DNA of 64,000 nucleotides from an uncultured Bacteroidales bacterium (GCA_903903985.1 CAIVAT010000118.1:1-64000); one strand, 5' to 3'; shown: positions 15,470-25,463, counted from the stretch's first letter. The notes: a model not told the origin generated them from the letters alone. Made by a program: numbers and translations.

Positions 15470-16303
15470 TTATTTAGCCTCAATATTTTTTTGATCTTTG
15501 GTAAAATCGGTTTCTGAGCCAAGAACGCTGTGTGGGATAAGGAATACCACCAGCAATACAACAGATGCCAGGATCGGCCATAGCTTATTTTCACGGTTTT
15601 TCTTCATGACTGCGAGGGCGATGACCCAAAAAATAAAAGCCACGATCGACTTGTTGTCGGTGAGATCGTGTCCGAAAGGCCAGCCTGTCCAGTAGGCATC
15701 GAAAGCAAATTTCTGCACGATGGGGCCAAGGATCAGCCCGCCGATTCCAACAGAAATCACGGTGAACCATGCGTAAAGATAGGAGTTCCTGCCATTGAAA
15801 ATGACCAGCAGGCCGGTGAGGGCCGAGAAAAGCATTGCACAAAACATAAAGAAGATGTGCGGCAGCAGGATATACCTTGGAACGTACCCGGTGTAACGCA
15901 GCACTGCAGGATGATCATTCAGCAGAACACGCTGACCGCTTTTGATCAGGGTCACATCATACATCACTTTCCCGGCAGGTGCCTGGTGGGGCAATGTGCC
16001 GATCAGGGTATCCCCATTGCGCCGCATCGGCTGTACCTGCCAGCTGTCGAAACTTTTAAACCGTCGCAGCCTGATTTCACCTTTAATGGATGTATCAGGG
16101 ACCATGACCGTCACCCGGGCATCATCTGAGAGGTCGTATGATCTGATGAGCCGGTATTTGATTGTTTTTCCTCCAATCTCTGCATGCCCGCGGACCGGGT
16201 AGGTGGGACCGGTCATCTTCTGGTAGAAAGCGCTGGCAAGGGTGAAAATGACTGCAACTACCCAGATTATTATTGATTTCAACTGTGCGTTCATGATTAA
16301 CAA
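15470..16303 (-). CDS. Membrane protein of unknown function
   Basis: This 277-residue protein has a first membrane helix at about 8-24 and then a soluble beta-rich periplasmic part (about 30-140) with R-L-R-R-F-K-S-F-D-S-W-Q. Four more membrane helices follow (about 148-172, 178-200, 218-238 and 245-262). The topology suggests an N-terminal periplasmic sensor or ligand domain tied to a four-helix bundle. No family is recognised. The start at 16303 or 16294 cannot be decided by eye. Upstream, 16304-16425 shows no gene. Confidence 0.6.
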   Translation of the reverse strand: MLIMNAQLKSIIIWVVAVIFTLASAFYQKMTGPTYPVRGHAEIGGKTIKYRLIRSYDLSDDARVTVMVPDTSIKGEIRLRRFKSFDSWQVQPMRRNGDTLIGTLPHQAPAGKVMYDVTLIKSGQRVLLNDHPAVLRYTGYVPRYILLPHIFFMFCAMLFSALTGLLVIFNGRNSYLYAWFTVISVGIGGLILGPIVQKFAFDAYWTGWPFGHDLTDNKSIVAFIFWVIALAVMKKNRENKLWPILASVVLLVVFLIPHSVLGSETDFTKDQKNIEAK

Positions 16304-16425
16304 TTTCTAGAATGATTCATTATTTTGAGCCAAAAGAGTGTTCCCCGGTAGCTGGTAAAAAAAGAGTTTACACAGATTTCGTGGATATACTTCGCAGATT
16401 TCCGCAGAACAGCCGGCAAAGATAA

Positions 16426-19338
16426 CTATTTGATCTGATATCTTTGCAGCAGATCATATACAGCCTGGTGAATGTTTGTGCGGATGTTCATCTCCGATAA
16501 TTTCTGATTAGCCGCCGAGGGATAAACACGGTTGGAGAGGAAAATATAAACAAGGCCTTTGGCCGGATCGGCCCAGATGTATGTCCCCGTAAACCCGGAA
16601 TGACCGAAACTTTCCTGGGAAACTCCTTTGCATGTCGGACCGTCAATCACCGGATTCAATGGAGGTTTGTCAAATCCCAGGGCCCGGCGGTTGCCTTTGC
16701 CGGGACTTTGAACCCGGGTAAATTCCCTGATGGTTTCCGGCGAGAGGTATTGCTTTCCGCCATAGGCACCGTCCTGTAACAACATTTGCAGGATCACTGC
16801 CAGGTCGTAAGCGTCGCTGAATAACCCGGCATGCCCCGAAATGCCTCCGAGCATCGCGGCCCCCGGGTCGTGTACATCTCCCCAAACCAGCTGTTTCCTG
16901 AACTCGTAATCATATTCAGTGGGAATAAGCCGAGACAGGGCGAACCTTTCGCGGGGATTGAACCCCATGGTAGACAGTCCCAGCGGTTTGTAGAAATTGG
17001 AGTCAAGATACCTGCCAAACGACTGGTTACTGATGTGCTCCACGATCAGTCGCAGCAAATAATAGCCAAGGTCACTGTATTTGTAATCGCGGGAAGCCCG
17101 CAGGGGCGAATCGGCAATACGCCTGTAAATTGAATCGGAATAACCGGTACGGATATATAAATTTTGAGCTACCCTGGTTGGAAATTCACTTGATTGCCGG
17201 GGTTGATACAGGCTGGGATCAGGTTGTCCGTTAACGATGGTGGATTTATAAAATGGGATCCAGTCCTGAAGTCCGGCCTGGTGCGCCATCACATCACGGA
17301 TGGAAAGGGTTGATTTGTTGGTTCCCCTCAGAAATGGCAGGTATTTCCCGAGGCTGTCACCGGGTTTTAACCAGCCTTCGTCAAACAACTTCATGATTGC
17401 CAGCGTTGTGGCGGCAACTTTTGTAACAGATGCAAGGTCATAGATGTGATTGACAGTAACTTTCGCCGTATCTTCATACCGGGGTTGACCGAATGCTTTT
17501 TCATAGAAGATCTTTCCGTTTTTTGCCAGTAGGATCTGGCATCCGGGGTAGGCGTGTGTGTAGATCCCATTTAATGCCAGGGAGTCAATCACATCCAGTG
17601 ATTTCCGCGGGATCCCGATCTCTTCAGGCTGTATGGACTCCAGCCTGGTTTTATCGGTCTCCTCACCGGTGCCAACGTTGAAAATTGCAGCAGTGACAGG
17701 CAGTTTCCCTTTGATGCCCATGCCTCCAAAAATAGCTTCTGCAGCGGCAAATTCTGTCGTCGGGTTATCCTGGTATGCTACCATGATGGCCTCTGACCTG
17801 GAGAAATTTGAAATCTTTTGCAGGGAATAGGGTGTGCCGAAGAGGGTGAGGATGGTGCGGTTGACACGGTTGATGGTGTCAATAAGCCGGATCATGTCGT
17901 GTGTGAGCCCAAATGTGTCGGATGCGTTGCTGTTGATGCCGTGAATGCCGAGAATGACGATATCAAAAGCGGTGACCTGTTTGAAGATGCTGTCGGCGAA
18001 TGCCTTAGGGAATTTACGCGGAACATGGAACATCCCCATGGACTTGTAACGGTTTAAGGTTGACTGAAAGATGTTTGGCAAGGTGTCGCCGATGGAGAGC
18101 ACGGCAATTTTACGATGGTCCAGTCCGGTTAATGGGATCAGCTGCAACTCATTTTTTACAAGCGTGATGGATTCGTTTACCATTTTCTGGCGCAAAGTTT
18201 CAGCCTTCACGGGGTTGAGGTCGGCAACAAGGTTTTCAAGGCTGATCAGCGGTTTGCGGTTCAACCCCATTTCCAGTTTCAGCAACAGCATCCGTTTGCA
18301 CCTGGTTTCCAGTAATTCTTCCGACAACCATCCGCTGTCGATGGCAGTTTTAATGCCACGGATGGCAATATCCACATGCTGAGGCAGCAACAGGATATCA
18401 TTCCCGGCCTGCAAAGCCTTTACCTCAATTTCACCGGGCTTCGAAAAACCGGTCACCCCCTTCATGTCCAGGGCATCCGTGAAGACATACCCCCTGAAGC
18501 CGAGTTGCTCTTTAAGGAGGCCGTTGATCACCTTTTTTGAAAGGGTAGCCGGGGTGTTTACGGATGAATCCAGGCAAGGAATATAAAGATGTGCAACCAT
18601 CACTCCCCTGACTCCTTCACGGATGAGCGCATTGAATGGATACAACTCAACAGAATCGATGCGTTGTCGTTTATGGTTGATGACCGGCAGGGTAAGGTGT
18701 GAATCGGAATCGGTATCTCCGTGGCCGGGGAAATGTTTGGCCGTAGCCAGGATCCCTTCTTTTTGCAACCCCTTCATATACAGGATACTCTTTTGTGCAA
18801 CCCGATCGCGGTTTTCACCAAACGACCTGAAATTGATGACCGGGTTCGCGGGATTGTTATTGATGTCGGCAACGGGGGCGAAATTGACATGAATGCCCAT
18901 TCTGCGACAACTTCGACCGATTAACCGACCCATCTCATAGATCAGCGAGTCATCACTGATTGCTCCCAGCGCCATCTGCCGCGGAAATGAAAATCCGCTG
19001 TCGAGCCGCATTCCCAGTCCCCATTCGGCATCAATGGTGATCAGCAAGGGTGTTGGTATTCCGGCCTGCAGCCGGTTGGTCAGGAGGGCCTGTTTAACCG
19101 GTGATCCTTTGAAGAAACAGACACCACCGATGTTGTTGTTTTTAACGACCCGGAGAAGGCTGTCGTTATATACGGAATCTTTCCATGAATAGGCCCTGAT
19201 GATCAGCAACTGGGCGATGCGTTGTTCAGTGGAGAGCGAAGCATAGACAGAGTCCACCCAATTGTTTTCCACCCCCTGGCTTCTGCCCGGAGTGGCTGAC
19301 AGAATAACAAATACCGGTAAAAGAAATATATATTTCAT
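16426..19338 (-). CDS. GH3 beta-N-acetylglucosaminidase fused to a serine beta-lactamase-like domain
   Basis: The protein is 970 residues from the start at 19338, which gives the signal peptide (1-21); an ATG 48 bases upstream would bury it. The N-terminal GH3 (NagZ-like) domain has the His/Asp dyad in K-H-F-P-G-H-G-D-T-D (201-210) and the nucleophile Asp288 in F-T-D-A-L-D. Residues about 370-570 are the GH3 C-terminal-type domain. Residues about 590-970 form a class C-like beta-lactamase domain: S-V-T-K (637-640), Y-S-D (754-756), H-S-G (913-915). It could remove GlcNAc and also cleave peptide or ester bonds in recycled or foreign peptidoglycan. The fusion recurs in Bacteroidota. Confidence 0.85.
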   Translation of the reverse strand: MKYIFLLPVFVILSATPGRSQGVENNWVDSVYASLSTEQRIAQLLIIRAYSWKDSVYNDSLLRVVKNNNIGGVCFFKGSPVKQALLTNRLQAGIPTPLLITIDAEWGLGMRLDSGFSFPRQMALGAISDDSLIYEMGRLIGRSCRRMGIHVNFAPVADINNNPANPVINFRSFGENRDRVAQKSILYMKGLQKEGILATAKHFPGHGDTDSDSHLTLPVINHKRQRIDSVELYPFNALIREGVRGVMVAHLYIPCLDSSVNTPATLSKKVINGLLKEQLGFRGYVFTDALDMKGVTGFSKPGEIEVKALQAGNDILLLPQHVDIAIRGIKTAIDSGWLSEELLETRCKRMLLLKLEMGLNRKPLISLENLVADLNPVKAETLRQKMVNESITLVKNELQLIPLTGLDHRKIAVLSIGDTLPNIFQSTLNRYKSMGMFHVPRKFPKAFADSIFKQVTAFDIVILGIHGINSNASDTFGLTHDMIRLIDTINRVNRTILTLFGTPYSLQKISNFSRSEAIMVAYQDNPTTEFAAAEAIFGGMGIKGKLPVTAAIFNVGTGEETDKTRLESIQPEEIGIPRKSLDVIDSLALNGIYTHAYPGCQILLAKNGKIFYEKAFGQPRYEDTAKVTVNHIYDLASVTKVAATTLAIMKLFDEGWLKPGDSLGKYLPFLRGTNKSTLSIRDVMAHQAGLQDWIPFYKSTIVNGQPDPSLYQPRQSSEFPTRVAQNLYIRTGYSDSIYRRIADSPLRASRDYKYSDLGYYLLRLIVEHISNQSFGRYLDSNFYKPLGLSTMGFNPRERFALSRLIPTEYDYEFRKQLVWGDVHDPGAAMLGGISGHAGLFSDAYDLAVILQMLLQDGAYGGKQYLSPETIREFTRVQSPGKGNRRALGFDKPPLNPVIDGPTCKGVSQESFGHSGFTGTYIWADPAKGLVYIFLSNRVYPSAANQKLSEMNIRTNIHQAVYDLLQRYQIK

Positions 19339-19440
19339 CGCCGCACAAAAGTCATAACTTTCAATCTCAATTTCACACAACAGCAATCAAATCTTTTCTT
19401 TTTTTATCAACATGCACCCGACCTGCTGTTCTTATTATAA

Positions 19441-19448
19441 TATCTTTG
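19441..19448 (+). promoter_or_regulatory. Candidate -7 box for the transketolase operon
   Basis: TATCTTTG matches TAnnTTTG and lies 79 bases upstream of the ATG at 19528. No -33 TTTG at the usual distance. The leader contains a TCACGCG-type repeat (about 19482-19500). Confidence 0.45.
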
Positions 19449-19527
19449 CTTTGGTTTCGTTTTCACAAGAACAAATTCACTGTCACGCGTCACGTGTCAT
19501 GTTTTTCATAAATCTTCAACTACAGCA

Positions 19528-20373
19528 ATGCTTTCAATTCAGGAACTAGAAAAAATTGCATCCCAGGTCAGGCGCGACATTATCCGCATGGTCCATGGGG
19601 CATCTTCAGGCCATCCCGGTGGCCCGCTTGGGAGTACCGACTTTTTGGTTGCCCTCTATTTCAAGATCATGAAGCCCGATCATGAGCATTTTACGCTGGA
19701 TGGCCGGGGAGAAGATCTGTTCTTCCTTTCAAACGGTCACCTGTCGGCCGGATGGTACAGCGTTTTAGCCCGGTATGGATATTTCGCGATCAGCGAACTG
19801 GGAACTTTCAGGAAACTGGGGTCACGGTTACAGGGACACCCGGCTACCGCCGAAGGTTTGCCCGGTATCCGGATGAGTTCGGGTTCGCTGGGACAGGGAT
19901 TGTCGGTTTCTATCGGAGCGGCACTGGCCAAAAAGCTTAACCAGGATGAACACCTGGTCTATTGTCTCATGGGCGATGGTGAACTCCAGGAGGGGCAGAA
20001 CTGGGAGGCTTTGATGTATGCCGCAGGGAAATCCGTTGACAACCTTATCGCCGTGGTCGACTACAACGGTGTACAGATTGACGGCCCCAATGATAAAGTT
20101 TTACCCCTGGGCAACCTTCATGCAAAATTTGAAGCCTTTGGCTGGAATGTACTGACGGTGTATGGCAATGACATGACTGAAGTTGTTGCCACCCTTAAAA
20201 AAGCGCAGTGGTATACAGGCCAGGGGAAACCGGTGATGATCCTCATGACCACCCACATGGGTTTTGGTGTCGACTTTATGACTGACAACCATGAATGGCA
20301 TGGAACTTTCCCCAATGATGAACAGACAAAAAATGCTTTAGGGCAATTGCATGAGACGCTGGGAGACTATTAG
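19528..20373 (+). CDS. Transketolase, N-terminal (thiamine-binding) subunit
   Basis: This 281-residue protein is the first half of a split transketolase. It carries the thiamine diphosphate fold: H-P-G-G-P-L-G-S near residue 30, L-S-N-G-H at about 69-73, and G-D-G-E-L-Q-E-G-Q-N-W-E-A (about 149-161), which binds Mg and the diphosphate. It pairs with the gene at 21768 to move two-carbon units in the pentose phosphate pathway. The end of the gene overlaps the start of the VWA gene by 23 bases. Confidence 0.88.
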   Translation: MLSIQELEKIASQVRRDIIRMVHGASSGHPGGPLGSTDFLVALYFKIMKPDHEHFTLDGRGEDLFFLSNGHLSAGWYSVLARYGYFAISELGTFRKLGSRLQGHPATAEGLPGIRMSSGSLGQGLSVSIGAALAKKLNQDEHLVYCLMGDGELQEGQNWEALMYAAGKSVDNLIAVVDYNGVQIDGPNDKVLPLGNLHAKFEAFGWNVLTVYGNDMTEVVATLKKAQWYTGQGKPVMILMTTHMGFGVDFMTDNHEWHGTFPNDEQTKNALGQLHETLGDY

Positions 20374-21766
20374 GAAAAATCGAAAATTGAAAATCAGCCT
20401 GGTGCTTTTTTGTTTGTCGGTTTCTCTTTGTGTTTTTTCGCAGGGAACCAGGGACCAGGGCAAGCCCAAGCCAACTACCCGGATCCTGTTCGTATTCGAT
20501 GCATCTCAAAGCATGTATGGGCGGTGGCAGAGTGATACAAAATTCGATATTGCGGTCAAACTTTTTTCAAACATCCTGGATAGTCTTCGCACACAAACCA
20601 ACCTGGAACTGGCTTTACGCATGTATGGCAACCAGAAGCAATTTCCGCCGCAGGATTGCAACGACACGCGGCTGGAAGTGCCATTTGGCAAGGACAACAT
20701 CACCCGTATAAAACACGTGCTTAAAACCACCATCCCAAAGGGAACCACGCCGATTGCGTATGCTCTTTCACAGGCCCCAAAGGATTTTCCTCCCTGTGAC
20801 AACTGCCGCAATGTGGTGATCCTGATTACCGATGGATTGGAAGAGTGCGGGGGTGACCCCTGCGCCGTTTCCCTTGATCTGCAGAAAAAGGGGATCATGT
20901 TAAAACCGTTCATTGTGGGGATCGGGAAAAATTTCAGGGAACAGTTTGAGTGTGTAGGCACCTATTTTGATGCTTCCAATGAAAAAGAATTTCGCAATGC
21001 CCTCAATGTGATCATTTCAAGAACGCTGAATCCGACAAGCATCCAGGTGAACCTGCTGGATGCATACGGTAAACCAACCGAAACCAATGTGAACATGACT
21101 TTTTATGACATTCTTTCGGGAATGGCCAAATATAATTTCATACACTCATTCAATGCAAAAGGTTTGCCGGACACTCTTGACATCGACCCGCTCCTCAGCT
21201 ACAACATCGTTGTGCATACCATTCCACCGGTTCACATGGATTCGGTGAAGCTGACTCCCGGGAAACACAACATTGTAGGCATCGATGCACCCCAGGGATA
21301 TCTGATGTTCAAAGCCAGCAGTAACAGTTCCCTGAAGTACCTTCCCTGCATCATCAGGAAGAAAGGGGAGTTGGAAACCATCAACGTGCAACAATTTGAT
21401 CAGACAGAAAAATACCTGACAGGGTCCTATGATGTTGAAATTCTGTGTCTTCCAAGGATCAGTGTCAAAGATGTGAAGATCAGGCAAAGCCACACAACCA
21501 CTGTAGAAATACCGCTGCCAGGCATCGCAGTGATCCAAAAATCGACCAATGGCTATGGAAGCCTTTACCTGGAGGATAAAAACAACCTTTTGTGGTTATA
21601 TAATCTGCGTGACAACCAGCCTCAGCAAGAAACACTTTACCTCCAGCCGGGTTCTTACCGGGTGGTCTTCCGTTCAAAATATTCCAATCAATCATCCTAT
21701 ACAACTGAAAAAACATTCAAAGTTGAACCAGGCCAGACAATCAATATAAAATTATACCCGAACTGA
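20351..21766 (+). CDS. Exported von Willebrand factor A domain protein
   Basis: This 471-residue protein has a signal peptide (about 11-31, ending C-V-F-S-Q). A VWA domain (about 44-230) carries the metal-binding D-A-S-Q-S (50-54), the G-T-T-P segment and I-T-D-G-L-E-E-C-G-G-D. The C-terminal half is beta-rich with repeats of carboxypeptidase-regulatory or PEGA-like character (V-E-I-P-L-P-G, L-Q-P-G-S-Y-R-V-V-F, V-E-P-G-Q-T-I-N-I-K-L). The start lies within the transketolase gene and the stop is one base before the next transketolase half, so it is co-transcribed with both. No metabolic link is evident. Just after the signal peptide, the DNA holds a gggaaccagggaccaggg repeat. Confidence 0.75.
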   Translation: MRRWETIRKNRKLKISLVLFCLSVSLCVFSQGTRDQGKPKPTTRILFVFDASQSMYGRWQSDTKFDIAVKLFSNILDSLRTQTNLELALRMYGNQKQFPPQDCNDTRLEVPFGKDNITRIKHVLKTTIPKGTTPIAYALSQAPKDFPPCDNCRNVVILITDGLEECGGDPCAVSLDLQKKGIMLKPFIVGIGKNFREQFECVGTYFDASNEKEFRNALNVIISRTLNPTSIQVNLLDAYGKPTETNVNMTFYDILSGMAKYNFIHSFNAKGLPDTLDIDPLLSYNIVVHTIPPVHMDSVKLTPGKHNIVGIDAPQGYLMFKASSNSSLKYLPCIIRKKGELETINVQQFDQTEKYLTGSYDVEILCLPRISVKDVKIRQSHTTTVEIPLPGIAVIQKSTNGYGSLYLEDKNNLLWLYNLRDNQPQQETLYLQPGSYRVVFRSKYSNQSSYTTEKTFKVEPGQTINIKLYPN

Positions 21767-21767
21767 C

Positions 21768-22721
21768 ATGAAAGAATTTATCAATCAAGGCTCTAAAGAT
21801 ACCCGTTCCGGATTTGGGGAAGCGTTGCATGAACTTGGCAGTAAGAATCACGAAGTAGTTGCATTATGCGCCGATCTGATCGGCTCGTTGAAGATGGATG
21901 CATTTGCCCGCGATTTCCCGGACCGTTTTTTCCAGGTAGGGATCGCAGAAGCCAACATGATCGGCATTGCCGCAGGATTGACCATTGGCGGTAAAATTCC
22001 ATTTACAGGAACCTTTGCCAATTTTTCGACCGGGAGGGTGTACGATCAGATCCGGCAGTCGATAGCCTATTCAAATAAAAACGTGAAAATCTGTGCCTCC
22101 CATGCAGGAATCACCCTTGGTGAAGACGGGGCAACACATCAGAATCTCGAGGACATCGGCATGATGAAGATGCTTCCGAACATGACGGTGATCAATCCCT
22201 GCGATTTTAACCAGACCAAAGCAGCCACCCTCGCGATAGCAGACCATTCCGGGCCTGTTTACCTGAGATTCGGGCGCCCCAAATGGCCTAATTTCATGCC
22301 TGCAGGACAACCATTTGTCATCGGTAAAGCATTGCTCCTGAACGAAGGGTCCGATGTTTCGATTTTTGCCACCGGGCATATGGTATGGAATGCGCTGCAG
22401 GCTTGTAAAATCCTGGAAGACCAGGGCATCCGTGCGGAGGTCATCAACATTCACACGATCAAGCCCCTCGATGAGGAGGCGATTCTCACCTCTGTCATCA
22501 AAACCGGTTGTGTGGTTTCGGCTGAAGAACACATGCGCAATGGCGGACTTGGCGACAGCATTGCTCAATTGCTGGCCCTGAAACATCCTGCCCCTCTTGA
22601 AATGGTTGCTGTGAACGATGTTTTTGGAGAAAGCGGAAAACCCGAAGAATTATTGAAAAAATTCGGCCTTGATGTGCCGGATATCGTGGCAGCCGCTTTG
22701 AAGGCAATCGCCAGAAAATAA
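21768..22721 (+). CDS. Transketolase, C-terminal subunit
   Basis: This 317-residue second half of the split transketolase contains the pyrimidine-binding domain (E-A-N-M-I-G-I-A-A-G at about 65-74; S-H-A-G-I-T-L-G-E-D-G-A-T-H-Q at about 111-125) and the C-terminal transketolase domain (A-T-G-H-M-V-W, H-T-I-K-P-L-D). It starts one base after the VWA stop, so translation is probably coupled. It partners the protein encoded at 19528. It ends 17 bases from the convergent kup gene. Confidence 0.88.
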   Translation: MKEFINQGSKDTRSGFGEALHELGSKNHEVVALCADLIGSLKMDAFARDFPDRFFQVGIAEANMIGIAAGLTIGGKIPFTGTFANFSTGRVYDQIRQSIAYSNKNVKICASHAGITLGEDGATHQNLEDIGMMKMLPNMTVINPCDFNQTKAATLAIADHSGPVYLRFGRPKWPNFMPAGQPFVIGKALLLNEGSDVSIFATGHMVWNALQACKILEDQGIRAEVINIHTIKPLDEEAILTSVIKTGCVVSAEEHMRNGGLGDSIAQLLALKHPAPLEMVAVNDVFGESGKPEELLKKFGLDVPDIVAAALKAIARK

Positions 22722-22738
22722 GTCAGCCGGTTGCCGGA

Positions 22739-24706
22739 TCAACCCATGCGCTTTGTCTGGTCGTTGCGCGATAGCAGGATCGGAATTTCCCTGTCAACAT
22801 ATAGCGGAACAGTTTCAACGGTCACATTGCTGGTATCCAGTCCCAATGCCCTGACTTCTGTAATGCCAAAACGCTTGAAAATGGCATACAGGTCCATGAT
22901 AAACTGTTCGCGGGGTGGAAAATCAAAGTCGTAATTCTGGATCCGGTCGATGACCACAAACCTGAAGTCGGCGCTGACATAGTGCTTCCTGAGGGATTCA
23001 TAGCGGCTCAGGATATCGATCTCCTGGTTATGGCTTAATTCCTCAAGCACCTGCCGGAAAAACAGGTTCACCCTGGGCTGGACCTTAAACCCGATCTTGA
23101 AATCCACCTTGATCAGGGTCCCGGGAATGATGTGTGTGATTTTATATTCCAGCACATGCGGTTCGTCAAGGATGTCGACATGCAGCATCCAGTAGAGGTC
23201 GGCCCGTTTGGGATGCTTGTTCAGGATCGAATAGATGATCTTTGATTCAACATCGGTAACCTTGTTGGCCTTGGTCAGGAAAACCAGGTTGGTTGCATAC
23301 TTGGCCACCGATTCGTCCTTACTGAGGTCCTTGATAACATCCACGTAATTTTCAATCCGAAGAAATTCGATAAAACTGTTCTTGATTCGTCGGCCGCTGA
23401 ACCAAACATACATGATCATGAACAGGAAACCGCCAAGAAGGAGTGTGAACCAACCTCCGTGCATGAACTTGTTCAGGTTTGCAACCAGGAAGGAGCCCTC
23501 GATGGACAGGTAGACCATCAGGAACACAATGATCACGTAGATCGGTATCTTTTTGTAATAGAGGTATATACTCAGGAGGCTTGTCGTCATCAGCATGGTG
23601 ATGGTGATGGAAAGACCATAGGCAGCTTCCATGTTGGACGACCGCTGAAAAAACAAAACAACAAAAAGGCATGAAAAATAGAGCATCCAGTTGATACTGG
23701 AAATATACATCTGTCCTTTGATGTTGGTCGGGTAATTGATCTTGATCTTCGGCCAGAAATTAAGGGAAATGGCTTCACTGATCAGGGTGTAGGAGCCGCT
23801 GATGAGCGCCTGGCTGGCGATGATGGCTGCTGCCGTGGATATGAGTACCCCGATGAGCAGAAACCAGTGCGGCATAATGGCAAAGAAGGGGTTTGTCCAG
23901 TCATAGATGCTGTCGGAGTTCAGGATGATCCAGGAGCCTTGCCCGAAATAATTGAGCAGCAGGGTGATTTTAACATAAACCCAGGTGATGCGTATGTTCT
24001 TCAACCCGCAATGTCCCAGGTCGGAATAGAGTGCCTCAGCCCCTGTGGTACATAGAAATACCGCTCCCATCAGGAGGAATCCCTGGGGATACTTGGTAAG
24101 GAAAACGTAAGCGTAATGCGGGTCGATGGCTTTGAGGATCATCGGGCTCTTGATAATTTGTGAGAACCCGAGAACTCCCAGCATGGCAAACCAGATGAAC
24201 ATGATGGGGCCGAAGGATTCTCCGACGGCCTTGGTCCCGAATTTCTGCACGAAGAACAGTGCGGTAATGATCACGATGACGATCGGCAGCACAGGGACAC
24301 GCGGGTTCACGATGGATAACCCTTCTACCGCTGAAACTATGGTAATTGAGGGGGTAATTACGCCATCGGCCAGCAGGGTGCTTCCTCCGATGATCGCAAA
24401 CAGATAGGCCCATTTGGCCCTTTTCCGGATCAGGGCAAACAGAGAGAAAATGCCGCCTTCACCATTGTTATCGGCACGCAGGGTAATGATGATATATTTA
24501 ACGGTGGTCTGAAGTGTCAGGGTCCAGAAAATGCAGGACAACCCACCCATGATGAAAGGTGCGGTAATTGAACTTGCCCCGCCAACAATGGCTTTCATGA
24601 CATACAGCGGCGAGGTTCCGATATCACCATAGATGATCCCGAGGGTGATCAGTAACCCTGCTGCTGAAATGGCCTGGCCGTGAGATTTATGTGCTGGGTT
24701 CCGCAT
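22739..24706 (-). CDS. kup: Kup-type potassium uptake permease
   Basis: This 655-residue protein matches Kup/HAK potassium transporters in length and layout. The N-terminal signature is G-I-I-Y-G-D-I-G-T-S-P-L-Y at about 23-35. About twelve membrane helices reach to about residue 430, and a cytoplasmic tail of about 200 residues follows. It is a proton-coupled K+ importer in the inner membrane. It starts a run of four transporter genes on this strand, but it has its own promoter box at 24742-24749. Confidence 0.9.
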   Translation of the reverse strand: MRNPAHKSHGQAISAAGLLITLGIIYGDIGTSPLYVMKAIVGGASSITAPFIMGGLSCIFWTLTLQTTVKYIIITLRADNNGEGGIFSLFALIRKRAKWAYLFAIIGGSTLLADGVITPSITIVSAVEGLSIVNPRVPVLPIVIVIITALFFVQKFGTKAVGESFGPIMFIWFAMLGVLGFSQIIKSPMILKAIDPHYAYVFLTKYPQGFLLMGAVFLCTTGAEALYSDLGHCGLKNIRITWVYVKITLLLNYFGQGSWIILNSDSIYDWTNPFFAIMPHWFLLIGVLISTAAAIIASQALISGSYTLISEAISLNFWPKIKINYPTNIKGQMYISSINWMLYFSCLFVVLFFQRSSNMEAAYGLSITITMLMTTSLLSIYLYYKKIPIYVIIVFLMVYLSIEGSFLVANLNKFMHGGWFTLLLGGFLFMIMYVWFSGRRIKNSFIEFLRIENYVDVIKDLSKDESVAKYATNLVFLTKANKVTDVESKIIYSILNKHPKRADLYWMLHVDILDEPHVLEYKITHIIPGTLIKVDFKIGFKVQPRVNLFFRQVLEELSHNQEIDILSRYESLRKHYVSADFRFVVIDRIQNYDFDFPPREQFIMDLYAIFKRFGITEVRALGLDTSNVTVETVPLYVDREIPILLSRNDQTKRMG

Positions 24707-24741
24707 AGGGGTAACGCATTAACCTGTGATGAAACAGGATG

Positions 24742-24749
24742 CAAAGGTA
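24742..24749 (-). promoter_or_regulatory. Candidate -7 box for kup
   Basis: The minus strand reads TACCTTTG, 35 bases upstream of the kup ATG at 24706. It fits TAnnTTTG. The -33 region would lie inside the end of the DedA gene. Confidence 0.5.
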
Positions 24750-24764
24750 AACAATTCATGAAGA

Positions 24765-25463
24765 TCAGGCTGCCTTCTTCCCCAGGTTCTTCTTTATCAA
24801 TGCGATCACCATCGGCAGCAATGAAATAAAGATAATGCCAAGAATGACAATCGTGAAATTATTCCTCACAACAGGGATGTTCCCGAAAAAAAATCCGGCA
24901 AGGCTGAAAGATACGACCCAAAGAATGTTGCCTACAATGCTGAAAGAGATGAAGCGAAAATAGCTCATGGTGCCGACCCCGGCTACAAAGGGGGCGAAAG
25001 TCCGTATGATGGGCATGAAACGGGCGATGATAAGGGTTTTTCCGCCATGCTTTTCGTAAAAGGCGTGGGTTTTATCCAGGTATTCCCGCCGGATCAGCCG
25101 GTAATTTTTTTCATAAACAGTTTTTCCGAGCAACCTCCCGACAACATAATTGGTGTTATCGCCTCCGAAGGCGGCACAGATTAAGAGTGGAATAAGGATG
25201 AAAATGGAAAGCGGGTGCAAAGGCATTGCGGCCATGGCTCCAGCGGGATCGGCTCCGGCAGGAATGCTTCCGGCGGCCACCATCCCGGCGGCAAACAGGA
25301 GAGAATCACCTGGCAGAAAAGGTGTCACCACAAGCCCGGTTTCCATGAAAATGATGATAAAAAGGATGAGGTAAGTCCAGGTATGGTAATCATGGACCCA
25401 TTTAAAAAGATGGATATCGATGTGAAGGATGATATCGAGGAAATTTTTAAGGAGGTCAAGCAT
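24765..25463 (-). CDS. DedA-family membrane protein
   Basis: This 232-residue protein has the DedA/VTT hallmarks: F-L-P-G-D-S-L-L-F-A-A-G at about 49-60 and R-F-M-P-I-I-R-T-F-A-P-F-V-A-G at about 146-160, with several membrane helices including two re-entrant ones. DedA proteins flip or recycle lipid carriers such as undecaprenyl phosphate and affect membrane potential. It lies 11 bases downstream of the PiT gene, so the two are probably co-transcribed. An A-G-S-I-P-A-G-A-D-P-A-G-A-M loop (about 66-80) is an unusual Ala/Gly-rich insert. Confidence 0.85.
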   Translation of the reverse strand: MLDLLKNFLDIILHIDIHLFKWVHDYHTWTYLILFIIIFMETGLVVTPFLPGDSLLFAAGMVAAGSIPAGADPAGAMAAMPLHPLSIFILIPLLICAAFGGDNTNYVVGRLLGKTVYEKNYRLIRREYLDKTHAFYEKHGGKTLIIARFMPIIRTFAPFVAGVGTMSYFRFISFSIVGNILWVVSFSLAGFFFGNIPVVRNNFTIVILGIIFISLLPMVIALIKKNLGKKAA

